From Arthrobacter rhizophilus (lineage in GTDB: Bacteria; Actinomycetota; Actinomycetes; Actinomycetales; Micrococcaceae), in contig NZ_JAPFFT010000006.1 in the NCBI RefSeq assembly GCF_026241105.1, forward strand, positions 62,001 through 126,000: a stretch of 64,000 nucleotides of DNA. The letters are read 5' to 3'. Below the pieces are notes generated by a model. It was not told where the DNA came from. It was given only the letters and a program-made list of their open reading frames with translations, and made no database searches. Every line of letters begins with the position of its first letter. Within the stretch, counting starts at the first letter, position 1. The position numbers and the translations under genes are program-made. Of this stretch, positions 44,364-53,972 are shown piece by piece.

Positions 44364-46934
44364 TCAACGCCGCCATCGGATGGAGCCGAAGAGGCTTTGC
44401 CAGGATGCCGCCAGCCGGCGTGCTGCCGCCACTGAAATGCCACCCAGCCAGCGGAACGGCGTCCACACGAGTTGGAACCACCGGGACATCAAGGACGGCG
44501 GGAACCAGTCCGCGCGGAAGGTTGCGAACCACCTAGCATTGCGCCGCAATCCGGAACGGACGGCGGCGATCCTGCCCGCTGCCGTCGCGTTTGCTTGCTC
44601 CGATGCGCCATCCGCCGCGGGATCCGTCGGGGGACCGTAACGCTGCCGTTCGAAGTCGACGGTGAGCAATGCAACCGCCTGCTGCCCGGCGTCGTCGGCG
44701 GCTCCCGACGGCGAAGCGGCCGGCGCTCCAAGTGCAGCTGAGTTGCGTAATCGCCCCGCGAAGTGCCGTGGCGTTTCGCTGGGCACGGGTGGCACGCCGT
44801 AGTCGGTGGCGAGGTCCCGAAGCTCGGCCCACGCCAGGACTGGACCGTCCCGGGGTGGGGCCGGCGCGGTGCCGCCTCCGGAACCGGTCCGCCTGGCCCG
44901 TGGCGGCTTCAGGCGCCGCGCCCTGATGCCGGAACGGACCAGCCGCGGGGAGGCAAACAACACCGCCAGGAGGAGTGCCCCGGCGACGACGTACAGTGCC
45001 GTTCCAAAGCCGGCGGACGTCCCCGCTCCACCGCCGGGCCCCGCAAGCGGAGGGACCGCCGAAGTGCTCGGCTGGGGGGTCACGGACCCCGGGGTCAGGT
45101 TTTCGTCGTGCAGGTTGGTGCTCGGGCCGCCCGCCGACGCCGGGTCGGCCGCATAGGGTGGGACCACACCGCGTGAAGGGGTCGGTTCAAAGGCGACCCA
45201 ACCCGCTCCTTCGAAATAGAGTTCAGGCCAGGCATGGGCGTCACGGGCATCCACCTCGAACTCCGGCAGGGGTTCCTGCCCTGCGACGGCAACGGTAACA
45301 CCGGTGGAGTGGCCCGGCGCGTAGCCCACGGCGATGCGGCTCGGGATTCCGGACAGCCTCGCCATGACGGCCATGGCCGACGCGAAGTGGACGCAGTAGC
45401 CGCTCTTCTGTTCGAGGAAATCCGCCAGCACGGACAAGCCGTTGCCGTCATAGCCGCCCTGGACCGGAGCCTGCAGGGAGTAGCTGAACTGCGGCGAGCG
45501 TAGATAGCTCTGGATCGCCATCGCCTTGGCATAGTTGCCATTGGCGCCCGCAGTAACGGTCTTGGCCGTGTTCTTCACAATGTCCGGAACGTTGTTTGGC
45601 ACCTGGATGAAATCCTGCGAGATGGACGTGGGCCGGGCATTGTCCTGGCTTAACGTCGCGGAGGTCAGGGCTGGCAGCGCCGAATATACGGTGTATTGCT
45701 GGTTCCTCGTGTTGGTATCCTCGGCGCGAATGCTGAGGGTCTCGGGATCCCAGGACCACCGTCCGCTCAGCCCGTTCACGGCCGTTGGAGCATAGGGAAC
45801 CGGCAGGTAGGGGCTGGTGAACTGCCCGGTATCGATCACTGTCAGTTGGCGCACCAAATCGGAGGGGAGCGGATAGTCCGGCGCCACGCGGCCGGGTCCG
45901 ACGCGCCGGGAAGCTTCCCGGTCGTCCGGCGCCCAGGTATCGCCGTCGAACTTGTCAATGGTGACTGAACGCAAGTAGACGGTGGCAGTGGAACTCGTGG
46001 CGTAGGTGATGCGGCCGTCGCCCGTGGGATTCCGCAGGCTGTTGCCGAGCGTGATCATCGGGTTCAGGCCGTTGGAGACGCCCCAGGGGTTCAGGCGCGA
46101 GCCCACCGGAAACGTTCCGCGCTCGAAGCCTGGAATCGCCAAGGGCAGCAGCAGCCCGAGAACCAGGGCCACGGCACCGATCACCGCCGATCGTTTGAGC
46201 TGCCCCGTGCCGCGGGGGTTGTCTGTCTGTAGCCGCGAATCCGGCTCGAACCACTGGCTGCACCCCAGGATCAGGATGAAACCGACGGCAGCGGCAAGGA
46301 ACCCGAGCAGCCCTGCGCCTTGCGGCTTGATGGTGGCCGGGAAAACGAGGACGGCCAGAAGACCCAAACCGCTGGTGGCAGGCATCCCGAGTGGAACCGC
46401 CAACGCATCGGTGAGGACAACCACCAGGCCCAGGCTCGCGCACGCGACAAACACGATTCCGGCGTTCGGGGCCACGGGAGCAGTCTCCGAAACGACAGTT
46501 TCGCCCGCGCGTTTCAGGAGCTTGCCGAACTGGACATACGTCTCACGGGAGGGGACGAAGCCCGCGATGCTCTGTTGCCGGAAAAAGGTGAAGGTCAGGA
46601 TGAACGCCAAGGAGACGAGCCCGCCCAAAGTGATGAGCAGCGCATGCGCCCTTAATGCACGGAGGACAGCCAGCGTCATTGCGACGGTACACACAGTGGT
46701 GATCGCAGGAACCAACCAAGCCCAGCCCCTGAAGACACCATTGAGCGAGAGCGATGTCCCGAGTACGGCGATGGCGACGGCCGCGGACATTGCCCAAGGG
46801 TAGGCTCCCGGCCCCGGCTTTCGGGCGGGGGGTACCTTCCCCGGACCGAGGGAGAAAGCTCCTCCCTCGCCGGTGCTCGTCGACGCCGGACGCGGGGTCC
46901 GTCCTGGAGTCTCGTGCCGGGAGGTGGTTGTCAT
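44364..46934 (-). CDS. Transglutaminase-like membrane protein (TgpA type)
   Basis: An 856-residue membrane protein: an N-terminal block of about seven transmembrane segments (residues 45-260), a large extracytoplasmic region with a transglutaminase-like cysteine protease core, and a second membrane segment near 670 before a cytoplasmic tail. The catalytic triad is visible as the Cys in QKSGYCVHFASAMAVMARL, the His in DARDAHAWPELYFEG and a following Asp-type residue context. Its ATG overlaps the DUF58 stop (ATGA), making a MoxR-DUF58-transglutaminase operon. Substrate unknown; envelope maturation is the likely theme. Confidence 0.88.
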   Translation of the reverse strand: MTTTSRHETPGRTPRPASTSTGEGGAFSLGPGKVPPARKPGPGAYPWAMSAAVAIAVLGTSLSLNGVFRGWAWLVPAITTVCTVAMTLAVLRALRAHALLITLGGLVSLAFILTFTFFRQQSIAGFVPSRETYVQFGKLLKRAGETVVSETAPVAPNAGIVFVACASLGLVVVLTDALAVPLGMPATSGLGLLAVLVFPATIKPQGAGLLGFLAAAVGFILILGCSQWFEPDSRLQTDNPRGTGQLKRSAVIGAVALVLGLLLPLAIPGFERGTFPVGSRLNPWGVSNGLNPMITLGNSLRNPTGDGRITYATSSTATVYLRSVTIDKFDGDTWAPDDREASRRVGPGRVAPDYPLPSDLVRQLTVIDTGQFTSPYLPVPYAPTAVNGLSGRWSWDPETLSIRAEDTNTRNQQYTVYSALPALTSATLSQDNARPTSISQDFIQVPNNVPDIVKNTAKTVTAGANGNYAKAMAIQSYLRSPQFSYSLQAPVQGGYDGNGLSVLADFLEQKSGYCVHFASAMAVMARLSGIPSRIAVGYAPGHSTGVTVAVAGQEPLPEFEVDARDAHAWPELYFEGAGWVAFEPTPSRGVVPPYAADPASAGGPSTNLHDENLTPGSVTPQPSTSAVPPLAGPGGGAGTSAGFGTALYVVAGALLLAVLFASPRLVRSGIRARRLKPPRARRTGSGGGTAPAPPRDGPVLAWAELRDLATDYGVPPVPSETPRHFAGRLRNSAALGAPAASPSGAADDAGQQAVALLTVDFERQRYGPPTDPAADGASEQANATAAGRIAAVRSGLRRNARWFATFRADWFPPSLMSRWFQLVWTPFRWLGGISVAAARRLAASWQSLFGSIRWRR

Positions 46935-48349
46935 CGCGGCACCGCCGCTCCGCGCCGGACGTCCATCGCTGCGGCAGCGGCCGCGAGAATCTCTCCTTGA
47001 TCGAAACCTGCCCATGCGGCGGGAAGATCAGTTCTCGAGCTGATGGCGACGGCCCGCCAGCCGCCCAGCTTCAAGGCTTCGATGATCGGCTGGGCGTGGC
47101 GGGGATGGTCCGTGACCACAAGCGCGAAGGCATTGGCTCCGTAGCCGGCGGCGGGCGCCAACGCACGGGCTTCAGTGAGCGGCATATTGCCGAGCAAAGC
47201 GAGAAGGGGGCCACGCAGGCGGTGTGCCGCCAGCTTGTCCATCAGGTGGTCGTCGAAGGGCGCCTCGACACCGTCAACGACGCCGGCGGCCTCTTTGCGG
47301 CGCTCGCCATGGACATGCCGTGCGCCGGTGAGCTGAATTGCGGCAAGGCTCTCGGCAATGGATTGCAGGCCGCCCAAGCCGCTGAATTCCTCGGTTTCGG
47401 GATCCGGGGCCGAGTGGGAACTACGGAACGCCGGATTCCCGGCGGCGTCGAGGAACCTCAGCGAGTAGTTCCGATCGGCAAGGTGGGCGCTGATCGACAT
47501 GGCCGCCGTCACGACCCACTCGAAGTTGTCGCTGCTAACCAGTTCAAAGGCGTCTTCGTGGGCCGGACCGAAGGTGGCCCCCGAACCCGAAACAAAGGCG
47601 GAATAGCGCTGGTCCATGATGATGGTCGCCTCGGGCGTTGTAACGGACTCTTCCTGCCGCACCATGAGTTCCCCGTGCCGCGCGGTCGCCGCCCAGTGGA
47701 CACGCCGCATCGGGTCGCCGTGACGGTATTCGCGGGTCATGACGTCGTCGTCGCTGGGATTCGCGCGGATCCGGGTGGCGGTCACGCCGTCGTTTCCGCG
47801 CGCGCCCGCGAGGCCCGTGGCGGGGAGCTCGACGGCGGCAGGCGTCACGGTGAGGATGTCGCCGTCGTCGATCGCGTGCCGGTGCAGCGACAACCCGAAG
47901 GGATCGCAGAACTCGGCGGTGACCGGACCGATCCTGAACTGGCCGCGCTTGCCCGAGCGCAAATGGTATTCGTACCTGCTAGTGCCGCCGGAAGCGGCAC
48001 GGGCGGGAAACCGAAAGGCCGGAGGTTCGCCGAAACGCGGCGGCAATTGTTCCTCCATGATCACCGGGCCCGTGGCTGCGCCGGTCCGTGCCACGGCCAG
48101 CCGCACCGTTGCCGTGGAAGATGTTTCAACGGAAGACGGATTGAATTCGCGGAACACCTGAAAGCGCGGCTTGAGGATGCGAACCCCGGCAAGGGATACC
48201 AGCGGCAGCACTATCAGCAGGATGCCGAGGGCCAGCAGGTCGCGCCTGCCCATGATTTGGGCCAGGAGCAGGGCGCCAACCCCGCTGGCCAGCAGCCCCC
48301 AGCCACGGGTGGTGAACAGATGCTTGGGAAGTAGATCCATCAGTGCCAT
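46931..48349 (-). CDS. DUF58 domain-containing protein
   Basis: A 472-residue protein with two N-terminal membrane segments (WGLLASGVGALLLAQIM, ALGILLIVLPLVSLAGV), a beta-rich periplasmic-like region, and a DUF58 domain with the signature YRHGDPMRRVHWAATARHGELMVRQ near residue 215, followed by a degenerate von Willebrand A-like part. Family members are partners of MoxR ATPases. The stop overlaps the transglutaminase start; MoxR lies 23 bp upstream. The start GTG/ATG region is MALMDLLPKHLF. Confidence 0.88.
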   Translation of the reverse strand: MALMDLLPKHLFTTRGWGLLASGVGALLLAQIMGRRDLLALGILLIVLPLVSLAGVRILKPRFQVFREFNPSSVETSSTATVRLAVARTGAATGPVIMEEQLPPRFGEPPAFRFPARAASGGTSRYEYHLRSGKRGQFRIGPVTAEFCDPFGLSLHRHAIDDGDILTVTPAAVELPATGLAGARGNDGVTATRIRANPSDDDVMTREYRHGDPMRRVHWAATARHGELMVRQEESVTTPEATIIMDQRYSAFVSGSGATFGPAHEDAFELVSSDNFEWVVTAAMSISAHLADRNYSLRFLDAAGNPAFRSSHSAPDPETEEFSGLGGLQSIAESLAAIQLTGARHVHGERRKEAAGVVDGVEAPFDDHLMDKLAAHRLRGPLLALLGNMPLTEARALAPAAGYGANAFALVVTDHPRHAQPIIEALKLGGWRAVAISSRTDLPAAWAGFDQGEILAAAAAAMDVRRGAAVPR

Positions 48350-48372
48350 GTGTGCCCCCTCCGGACATCCGC

Positions 48373-49467
48373 CTAGCTGCCGCGGCGTTCCGCGCCAGCG
48401 TCCTGGCTTACGGGGAGCGAGGCCAGGATCGCCCGGATGATGCTATGCGGAGTGTCACCGGAACTCGCGGCCTTGCGGTCAAGGATGATGCGGTGCGCCA
48501 ACACCGATTCGGCAACGGAAATGACGTCGTCCGGAAGGACGAAATCCCGTCCGTCAAGGGCGGCAGTCGCCTTGGCCGCCCGCAGTAGTTGCAGCAGGGA
48601 CCGCGGGCTGGCTCCGAGACGCAATCGCGCGCTGTCTCTTGTGGCCCGCCCCAAGGCAACGGTGTATTCCTTGACGGCTTGGGAGACGAAGACCTGCTGC
48701 ACCGTCGCGATCATAGCGGCGACATCCGAGGACGTGACCACGGGGGTGACTTTCGCGAGGGGTGAGACCGCTTGGTGCGTCTCGAGCATCTCGATCTCGG
48801 AAAGCTTGTCCGGGTAGCCCATGGAGATTCGAGCCATGAAGCGGTCCCGTTGGGCCTCCGGAAGCGGATACGTGCCTTCCATCTCGATGGGGTTCTGCGT
48901 CGCAACGACCATGAACGGCTCGCCCAACTGGTAGGAATGACCGTCCACCGTCACCTGGTGTTCTTCCATGCATTCGAGCAGGGCGGACTGGGTCTTTGCC
49001 GAGGCCCGATTGATTTCGTCCCCGATCACGATGTTGGCGAACACCGCGCCCATCCGGAACTCGAACTGCCGTGATGACTGGTTGTAGATGGAGACGCCCG
49101 TGACATCCGAAGGAAGAAGGTCCGGGGTGAACTGGATCCGGCTGACTTTGCAATCGATGGTGCGTGCGAGGGTCTTGGCGAGCAGGGTCTTGCCGACGCC
49201 CGGCACGTCCTCCACGAGCAGGTGGCCCTGGGCGAGGAGCACGGTCAGGGCGAGTTTGGCGGCTTCGGCTTTGCCGTCGATGACTTTGTTGATTGCCGCC
49301 AGGATCTTCTCGCTCGCAGCGTGGAATTGCGCGGGATCCATGACCGGCAGCTTGTGACCGTTGAGGGTTTCGCGTTCGGGCGGCAAGGCGACAACAGCCT
49401 CGTCCCGCAGCAATGGCTCATCAACGGTACCGTGTCGCTTTGAATCCATGGACAACCCCTCAGCCAT
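48373..49467 (-). CDS. MoxR family AAA+ ATPase
   Basis: AAA+ chaperone-like ATPase thought to activate or insert cofactors into partner complexes, here with DUF58 and transglutaminase proteins. Walker A is EDVPGVGKTLLAK, Walker B with sensor region is VIGDEINRASAKTQSALLECM, sensor 1 is VATQNPIEMEGTYPLPEAQRDRF and arginine-finger context MARISMGYP. ATG at 49467 has AGGGG upstream; ATG at 49449, preceded by GAGGGG at good spacing, is equally possible. It is the first gene of the leftward operon, divergent from tatD. Confidence 0.9.
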   Translation of the reverse strand: MAEGLSMDSKRHGTVDEPLLRDEAVVALPPERETLNGHKLPVMDPAQFHAASEKILAAINKVIDGKAEAAKLALTVLLAQGHLLVEDVPGVGKTLLAKTLARTIDCKVSRIQFTPDLLPSDVTGVSIYNQSSRQFEFRMGAVFANIVIGDEINRASAKTQSALLECMEEHQVTVDGHSYQLGEPFMVVATQNPIEMEGTYPLPEAQRDRFMARISMGYPDKLSEIEMLETHQAVSPLAKVTPVVTSSDVAAMIATVQQVFVSQAVKEYTVALGRATRDSARLRLGASPRSLLQLLRAAKATAALDGRDFVLPDDVISVAESVLAHRIILDRKAASSGDTPHSIIRAILASLPVSQDAGAERRGS

Positions 49468-49623
49468 GACAGAACCCCTGCCGGGCCGCGGTGCCCTGGC
49501 CGGGATATACCGCCTTTTGTACCAGACTACCCAGCCTAGGCCCGCCGCAGACAGAGGGACGTTCTGGAGGACGGGATAGAGGAAGGACCAGGGCAGGGTC
49601 GGGAGGGGTCCAGGAAGGAAAGA

Positions 49624-49629
49624 TAGGGT
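49624..49629 (+). promoter_or_regulatory. -10 element TAGGGT, leaderless start of tatD
   Basis: TAGGGT, then GGGAGG, then ATG at 49636. The six-base spacer also resembles a ribosome-binding site, so both initiation modes are conceivable. Confidence 0.45.
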
Positions 49630-49635
49630 GGGAGG

Positions 49636-50520
49636 ATGTGTAATTCCCTCCCACCGGCCCCCTACCGCGCGCCCGAATCCGGCGACTCCCGCAAGGAATA
49701 CCCGCCGGCTCCCGAGCCGTTGCCGGTCCCGGTGATGGACAACCACACGCATCTCGACTTCCGGCACGGCCTGCTGGAAGTAGCCGTCGCGGATGCTTTG
49801 GACGCCGCCGAATCCGTGGGCGTCCAGGGGGCCGTGCAAGTGGGCTGCGACCTCGAGTCATCGCGGTTCACGGTCCAAGCGCTGGACGCGGACCGGCGCC
49901 TTCTCGGGGCAGTCGCCATCCACCCCAACGACGCTCCTGTCTACGCCGGCCGCGGAGAGTTGGAATCAGCGCTCGCCGAGATCGAAGAACTGGCGGCCCA
50001 TCCGAGGGTCCGCGCGATCGGCGAAACCGGTCTTGATTTCTTCCGCACCCACGGCGACGGCCTGGTGCACCAGCGCCACTCTTTCCGCCGCCACATCGAC
50101 ATCGCGAAGAGGCTCGATCTCACCCTCCAGATCCACGACCGCGACGCCCATGACGACGTCGTCCAGGTCCTCCGGGAAGAGGGAGCCCCGGAGCGGGTGG
50201 TGTTCCATTGCTTCTCGGGTGATGCGGAACTGGCGCGGATCTGCAACAAGAACGGCTGGTACATGTCCTTTGCCGGCACCATGACCTTCAAGAACGCGGC
50301 AAATCTAAGGGACGCGCTCACCATCGCAGATCCGGAACTCGTGCTCGTGGAAACCGACTCCCCGTTCCTGACGCCGCATCCCCACCGGGGGCGCCCCAAC
50401 GCGAGCTACATGGTGCCCTACACCGTCCGTTCCATGGCTGAAGTTACCGGAACCGAGCTCTCCGCGTTATGTTCCCAACTGGCCCAAAATACCGTGGCAA
50501 CCTACGGATCGTGGGACTGA
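49636..50520 (+). CDS. tatD: TatD family metal-dependent hydrolase (DNase)
   Basis: TIM-barrel metallohydrolase, 3'-5' exonuclease activity in characterised members. The 294-residue protein has the first metal motif MDNHTHLDF near residue 34, GETGLDFFR with the bridging glutamate, QIHDRDAHDD, VFHCFSGDAELA, and VETDSPFLTPHPHRGRPN at the C-terminus. A 33-residue proline-rich N-terminus precedes the barrel. It begins the conserved actinobacterial order tatD-rpfB-rsmA-ispE. Confidence 0.93.
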   Translation: MCNSLPPAPYRAPESGDSRKEYPPAPEPLPVPVMDNHTHLDFRHGLLEVAVADALDAAESVGVQGAVQVGCDLESSRFTVQALDADRRLLGAVAIHPNDAPVYAGRGELESALAEIEELAAHPRVRAIGETGLDFFRTHGDGLVHQRHSFRRHIDIAKRLDLTLQIHDRDAHDDVVQVLREEGAPERVVFHCFSGDAELARICNKNGWYMSFAGTMTFKNAANLRDALTIADPELVLVETDSPFLTPHPHRGRPNASYMVPYTVRSMAEVTGTELSALCSQLAQNTVATYGSWD

Positions 50521-50763
50521 GCTGCAATTGTCCTGTATACCCGGTATGTAAAATTCTTGGTCACTTTATAACGCTTCGGTTACAGTGGGTAACCAGTAGC
50601 CGGGGTCGGGGAAGGCCTTCGGACAACTTACTCCGTTCGCAATTGGTGTTTCAGTTGAATTGAGTGTGGCGGCGCACAACTCCGCTGCAGTCCTCCTGCA
50701 TGGCTTCGGCCTGCACTCAGGGGCCGCGGCAGGAGGCCCCTGTGCGCTTTTCCCCGTGCCCGG
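50521..50763 (+). promoter_or_regulatory. rpfB promoter and long leader with terminator-like hairpin
   Basis: A 243-bp region. Near 50550-50594 there is an AT-rich promoter-like stretch with TTGGTC, TATAAC and the dyad GGTTAC-AGTGG-GTAACC (50578-50594). Near 50713-50745 CAGGGGCC and GGCCCCTG form a stem extended by GCA/TGC across a two-base bulge, followed by TTTT at 50747-50750. This hairpin-plus-U layout, 14 bp before the start codon, looks like an attenuator. Confidence 0.5.
50713..50750 (+). terminator. Candidate attenuator hairpin in rpfB leader
   Basis: Stem 50718-50725 with 50735-50742 is perfect (8 bp, 9-base loop) and extends to about 11 bp with a small bulge. GC follows, then four T. 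The hairpin could end transcription before rpfB or hide its start. Confidence 0.5.
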
Positions 50764-51939
50764 ATGGTCCAAAAGTTACGGGCAAACATGGTTAAGTTCT
50801 TCACCACGGGCGGTAAGTTCAGTTTCGTCAAAGTCGGTGCGCAGCTGCTGGTGCTTTCGGCACTGGTGCTCGGTGTGGTTGCTTTCACAGGCAGCAACAA
50901 GTCAGTCACCCTCAACGTCGACGGCAAAGTGAGTTCCGTCCAGACCTTCGGCAACACAGTTGACCAAGTGGTCAAGGCAGCCAAGGTCGATCTGAAGGCT
51001 GAAGACCGGGTTTCCCCGGCTTTGGACTCCTCGGTGCAGAACGGTTCCATCATCAACGTCAACCTGGCCAAGGCCGTCACCGTCAGCCTTGACGGCGCAC
51101 AGCGGACGGTCAACACCACGGCGCCCAATGTCGAGGGTCTCGTTTCCGAACTCGGCGTCGCGAGCGCTTCGGCTGTCTCACAGCCCAAAGACACCCAGCT
51201 GGCAGTTTCCGGATCGTTCGTCTCGATCATGACCCCTAAGGCGATCAGCCTGATCGTGGATGGCCAAAGCTCCGCAAAGACCACGACGGCGGCTGACGTC
51301 GGCACCGTCCTCAGCGATGCCGGCGTCGTGCTCGGCCCGAACGACCGTGTTTCGCAGCCTAACTCGGCCCCCGTTGTCCAGAACATGGTGGTCAAGGTTT
51401 CCCGTGTGGACACCAGCAAGACCGCCACTGAGACGGAAAACGTTCCCTTCGATACCGTCACCGCGCAAGACCCGGCCCAGTTCTCGGACCAGAAAACCGT
51501 GACCCAGGAAGGCGTCCTCGGGCTGCTCAGCAAGAAGTTCAAGCTCGTCCTGGTGGATGGTCGTGAAGCGTCCCGGACCCTGATCTCCTCGGATGTCAAC
51601 GTCAACCCTGTTTCCGCGAAGGTGACCGTCGGAACCAAGGAGCGCCCCAAGCCTGCTGCCGCCGCGGCAGTTGCCTCCGGACCTACTGGCGCACCGAACG
51701 AGGCCATGTGGGACAAGGTTGCCCAGTGTGAGTCCGGTGGAAACTGGGCCATCAACACGGGCAACGGCTACTACGGCGGCCTTCAGTTCGACATCCAGAC
51801 CTGGATCGGCTCCGGCGGTGGCGCCTACGCTCCCAACGCAGCCGCCGCCAGCAAGGCCCAGCAGATCGATATCGCCAACCGTGTCTACGCACAGCGCGGC
51901 CTCGGACCGTGGGGCTGTGGCTGGGCAGCTTCCCGCTAA
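50764..51939 (+). CDS. rpfB: Resuscitation-promoting factor, RpfB-like
   Basis: Secreted or anchored peptidoglycan hydrolase that promotes regrowth from dormancy. The 391-residue protein has an N-terminal membrane segment ([21 protein letters not shown]), three DUF348 repeats (e.g. [35 protein letters not shown]), a G5 domain near 220-295, and a C-terminal lysozyme-like Rpf domain. The catalytic glutamate is in [24 protein letters not shown], and the disulfide partner is in [10 protein letters not shown] at 50764 or 50788 may be the start; neither has a strong ribosome-binding site. Confidence 0.93.
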   Translation: MVQKLRANMVKFFTTGGKFSFVKVGAQLLVLSALVLGVVAFTGSNKSVTLNVDGKVSSVQTFGNTVDQVVKAAKVDLKAEDRVSPALDSSVQNGSIINVNLAKAVTVSLDGAQRTVNTTAPNVEGLVSELGVASASAVSQPKDTQLAVSGSFVSIMTPKAISLIVDGQSSAKTTTAADVGTVLSDAGVVLGPNDRVSQPNSAPVVQNMVVKVSRVDTSKTATETENVPFDTVTAQDPAQFSDQKTVTQEGVLGLLSKKFKLVLVDGREASRTLISSDVNVNPVSAKVTVGTKERPKPAAAAAVASGPTGAPNEAMWDKVAQCESGGNWAINTGNGYYGGLQFDIQTWIGSGGGAYAPNAAAASKAQQIDIANRVYAQRGLGPWGCGWAASR

Positions 51940-51954
51940 GCATCGATGAAATTG

Positions 51955-51986
51955 GCCGGGCCCGGAATCTCCGGGCCCGGCTTTTT
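51955..51986 (+). terminator. Rho-independent terminator after rpfB
   Basis: Arms GCCGGGCCCGG (51955-51965) and CCGGGCCCGGC (51971-51981) pair perfectly with a five-base loop, followed by five T. Confidence 0.9.
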
Positions 51987-52033
51987 CGCACCCGAAGATG
52001 GCAGAGGGGCGCTGCCGTGAGTCGGGCAGACGA

Positions 52034-52039
52034 TACGAT
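52034..52039 (+). promoter_or_regulatory. -10 element TACGAT, leaderless start of rsmA
   Basis: TACGAT, six bases, then GTG at 52046. With the terminator just upstream, this indicates that rsmA-ispE has its own promoter. Confidence 0.5.
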
Positions 52040-52045
52040 ACCTAG

Positions 52046-52927
52046 GTGACTGAACCGAATTCCGAACACGCCGCCGTCGCACCCCTTCTGGGGGCTGCGG
52101 ACATCCGACGGCTCGCCGAAGAAATCGGTGTCCGCCCAACCAAAACCCTGGGCCAGAACTTTGTCATTGACGGCAACACCATCCGGAGGATCGTCTCGGC
52201 CGCCGGTATTGATCCCGAGGAAACCGTGCTGGAGGTCGGGCCGGGGCTGGGTTCGTTGACGCTCGGCCTGCTCGACGCCGCCAAAACAGTTGTCGCCGTC
52301 GAAATCGATCCCGTACTGGCCGGCAAGTTGCCGGAGACTGTCCGCGCGTGGCGCCCGGACGCGGTGGATGATTTCCACCTTGTCATTTCCGACGCCATGA
52401 AGGTCACCGAGCTTCCTGTGCAGCCCACCGCCCTCGTGGCCAACCTGCCCTACAACGTGGCGGTGCCCGTTGTCCTGCACCTCCTCCAGCATTTCCCGAG
52501 CTTGCAACATGGGCTAGTCATGGTCCAGGACGAGGTGGCGGACCGGCTGGCCGCGGGCCCGGGTTCCAAAATCTACGGCGTCCCTTCGGTCAAGGCCGCT
52601 TGGTACGGCCGCATGCGCAAGGCCGGAGTAATTGGCATGAATGTCTTCTGGCCGGCCCCGAAGATCCATTCCGGACTGGTGTCCTTTACGCGGGGCGCGC
52701 CACCGGCAACGCACGCCACCCGGGAGCAGGTTTTCGCCGTCATCGATGCCGCGTTTGCCCAGCGCCGCAAGACGCTCCGGGCGGCCCTGGCGGGCTGGGC
52801 AGGCAGCGCGGCCGAGGCAGAACGATTCATCGTGGCCGCCGGCGTTGATCCGACTGCCCGCGGAGAGGTCCTCGATATCAACGCGTTTGTCCGCATCGCC
52901 GAGGCCCGCCACCCCCTGGACGCATGA
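52046..52927 (+). CDS. rsmA: 16S rRNA (adenine1518/1519-N6)-dimethyltransferase
   Basis: Dimethylates two adjacent adenosines in helix 45 of 16S rRNA late in 30S maturation; its loss gives kasugamycin resistance. The 293-residue protein has [19 protein letters not shown] motif [36 protein letters not shown] (NLPY catalytic motif) and the C-terminal [13 protein letters not shown]. It is coupled to ispE through an ATGA overlap. Confidence 0.95.
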   Translation: MTEPNSEHAAVAPLLGAADIRRLAEEIGVRPTKTLGQNFVIDGNTIRRIVSAAGIDPEETVLEVGPGLGSLTLGLLDAAKTVVAVEIDPVLAGKLPETVRAWRPDAVDDFHLVISDAMKVTELPVQPTALVANLPYNVAVPVVLHLLQHFPSLQHGLVMVQDEVADRLAAGPGSKIYGVPSVKAAWYGRMRKAGVIGMNVFWPAPKIHSGLVSFTRGAPPATHATREQVFAVIDAAFAQRRKTLRAALAGWAGSAAEAERFIVAAGVDPTARGEVLDINAFVRIAEARHPLDA

Positions 52928-53901
52928 ATCCGGCAATCAGCGGTGTGAACCGCGCCCGCTTCGTCGCACGGACGGTTCGCGTCCGGGCGCCCGGCAAGGT
53001 GAACGTCTCCCTCAACGTTGGCCCGTTGCGGCCGGACGGCTACCACTCTGTCGCCAGCGTGTATCTCGCGGTGTCCCTGTACGAGGAAGTCGCCGCCACG
53101 AGCACCGAGGGGCAGGGAATAACGGTCAGCATCAGTCCGTCAAGCACCCTGGACCTCGACGGGGTGGACATACCCCTGGATGAGCGGAACCTGGCCTACA
53201 AGGCCGCCGCGATCATGAGGGACGTCTCGGAGAACGCCACCGGAGTGCACTTGGAAATCACCAAGCGCGTCCCGGTCGCGGGAGGCATGGGGGGCGGCTC
53301 AGCGGATGCAGCGGCCACCCTGCTGGCCTGTGATGCCCTCTGGAACAGTGGCTTATCACGCGAGGAACTTGCCCATCTTGCGGCTGAGTTGGGCGCGGAC
53401 GTGCCGTTCTCGCTGCTTGGAGGCACCGCCGTCGGGCTTGGCGTCGGCGACGAACTGTCACCGGCCCTCGCAAAAGCGCAAATGGACTGGGTCTTGGTCT
53501 GTGCCGACTACGGACTCTCCACGCCCGAGGTCTTCCACGCGCTGGACAGGCTCCGGAATGCCGAAGGACTCGACATTCCCGAACCGCTCGAGGTCGATGC
53601 CAAGATCCTGCAGGCGCTGCGCAACGGAGATCCGGGCGCCCTGAGCAAGGTCCTCATCAACGACCTCCAGCGCGCGTCGATCGACCTGGCTCCGCAGTTG
53701 CGGGACACCATCGGGCTAGGGGAGTCGAACGGCGCCCTCGCAGGGATTGTTTCGGGTTCGGGCCCCACTGTGGCTTTGCTCGCGCACAACCCTTCCGCGG
53801 CCCAGGGACTTGCCGACGACCTGCGGCATCTGGGGCATAACGCCCTTGCTGTTCACGGACCGGTTCCCGGAGCCCGGATCATCTCCGATACCCTCCTATG
53901 A
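52924..53901 (+). CDS. ispE: 4-diphosphocytidyl-2-C-methyl-D-erythritol kinase
   Basis: GHMP kinase of the MEP isoprenoid pathway, phosphorylating CDP-methylerythritol. The 325-residue protein has [22 protein letters not shown] at the N-terminus, the GHMP ATP-binding motif [19 protein letters not shown] near residue 118 and [14 protein letters not shown] at the C-terminus. Its product pathway supplies the precursor for UppS, encoded 41 kb away. Confidence 0.95.
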   Translation: MNPAISGVNRARFVARTVRVRAPGKVNVSLNVGPLRPDGYHSVASVYLAVSLYEEVAATSTEGQGITVSISPSSTLDLDGVDIPLDERNLAYKAAAIMRDVSENATGVHLEITKRVPVAGGMGGGSADAAATLLACDALWNSGLSREELAHLAAELGADVPFSLLGGTAVGLGVGDELSPALAKAQMDWVLVCADYGLSTPEVFHALDRLRNAEGLDIPEPLEVDAKILQALRNGDPGALSKVLINDLQRASIDLAPQLRDTIGLGESNGALAGIVSGSGPTVALLAHNPSAAQGLADDLRHLGHNALAVHGPVPGARIISDTLL

Positions 53902-53972
53902 CAACCTGCCTTGGCAAATTTTTTCGACAAGCAGCGAATTTCCTGATTGTTCACACCAGAAAGTAGTACCCA

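Noticed and set aside
46754..48334. 526-residue plus-strand frame opposite the DUF58 gene
   Set aside because: Antisense shadow of a conserved domain protein.
50521..50763. c-di-AMP (ydaO-type) riboswitch before rpfB
   Set aside because: Such riboswitches precede some actinobacterial rpf genes, but I could not find the conserved ydaO motif blocks here; only the hairpin is supported.
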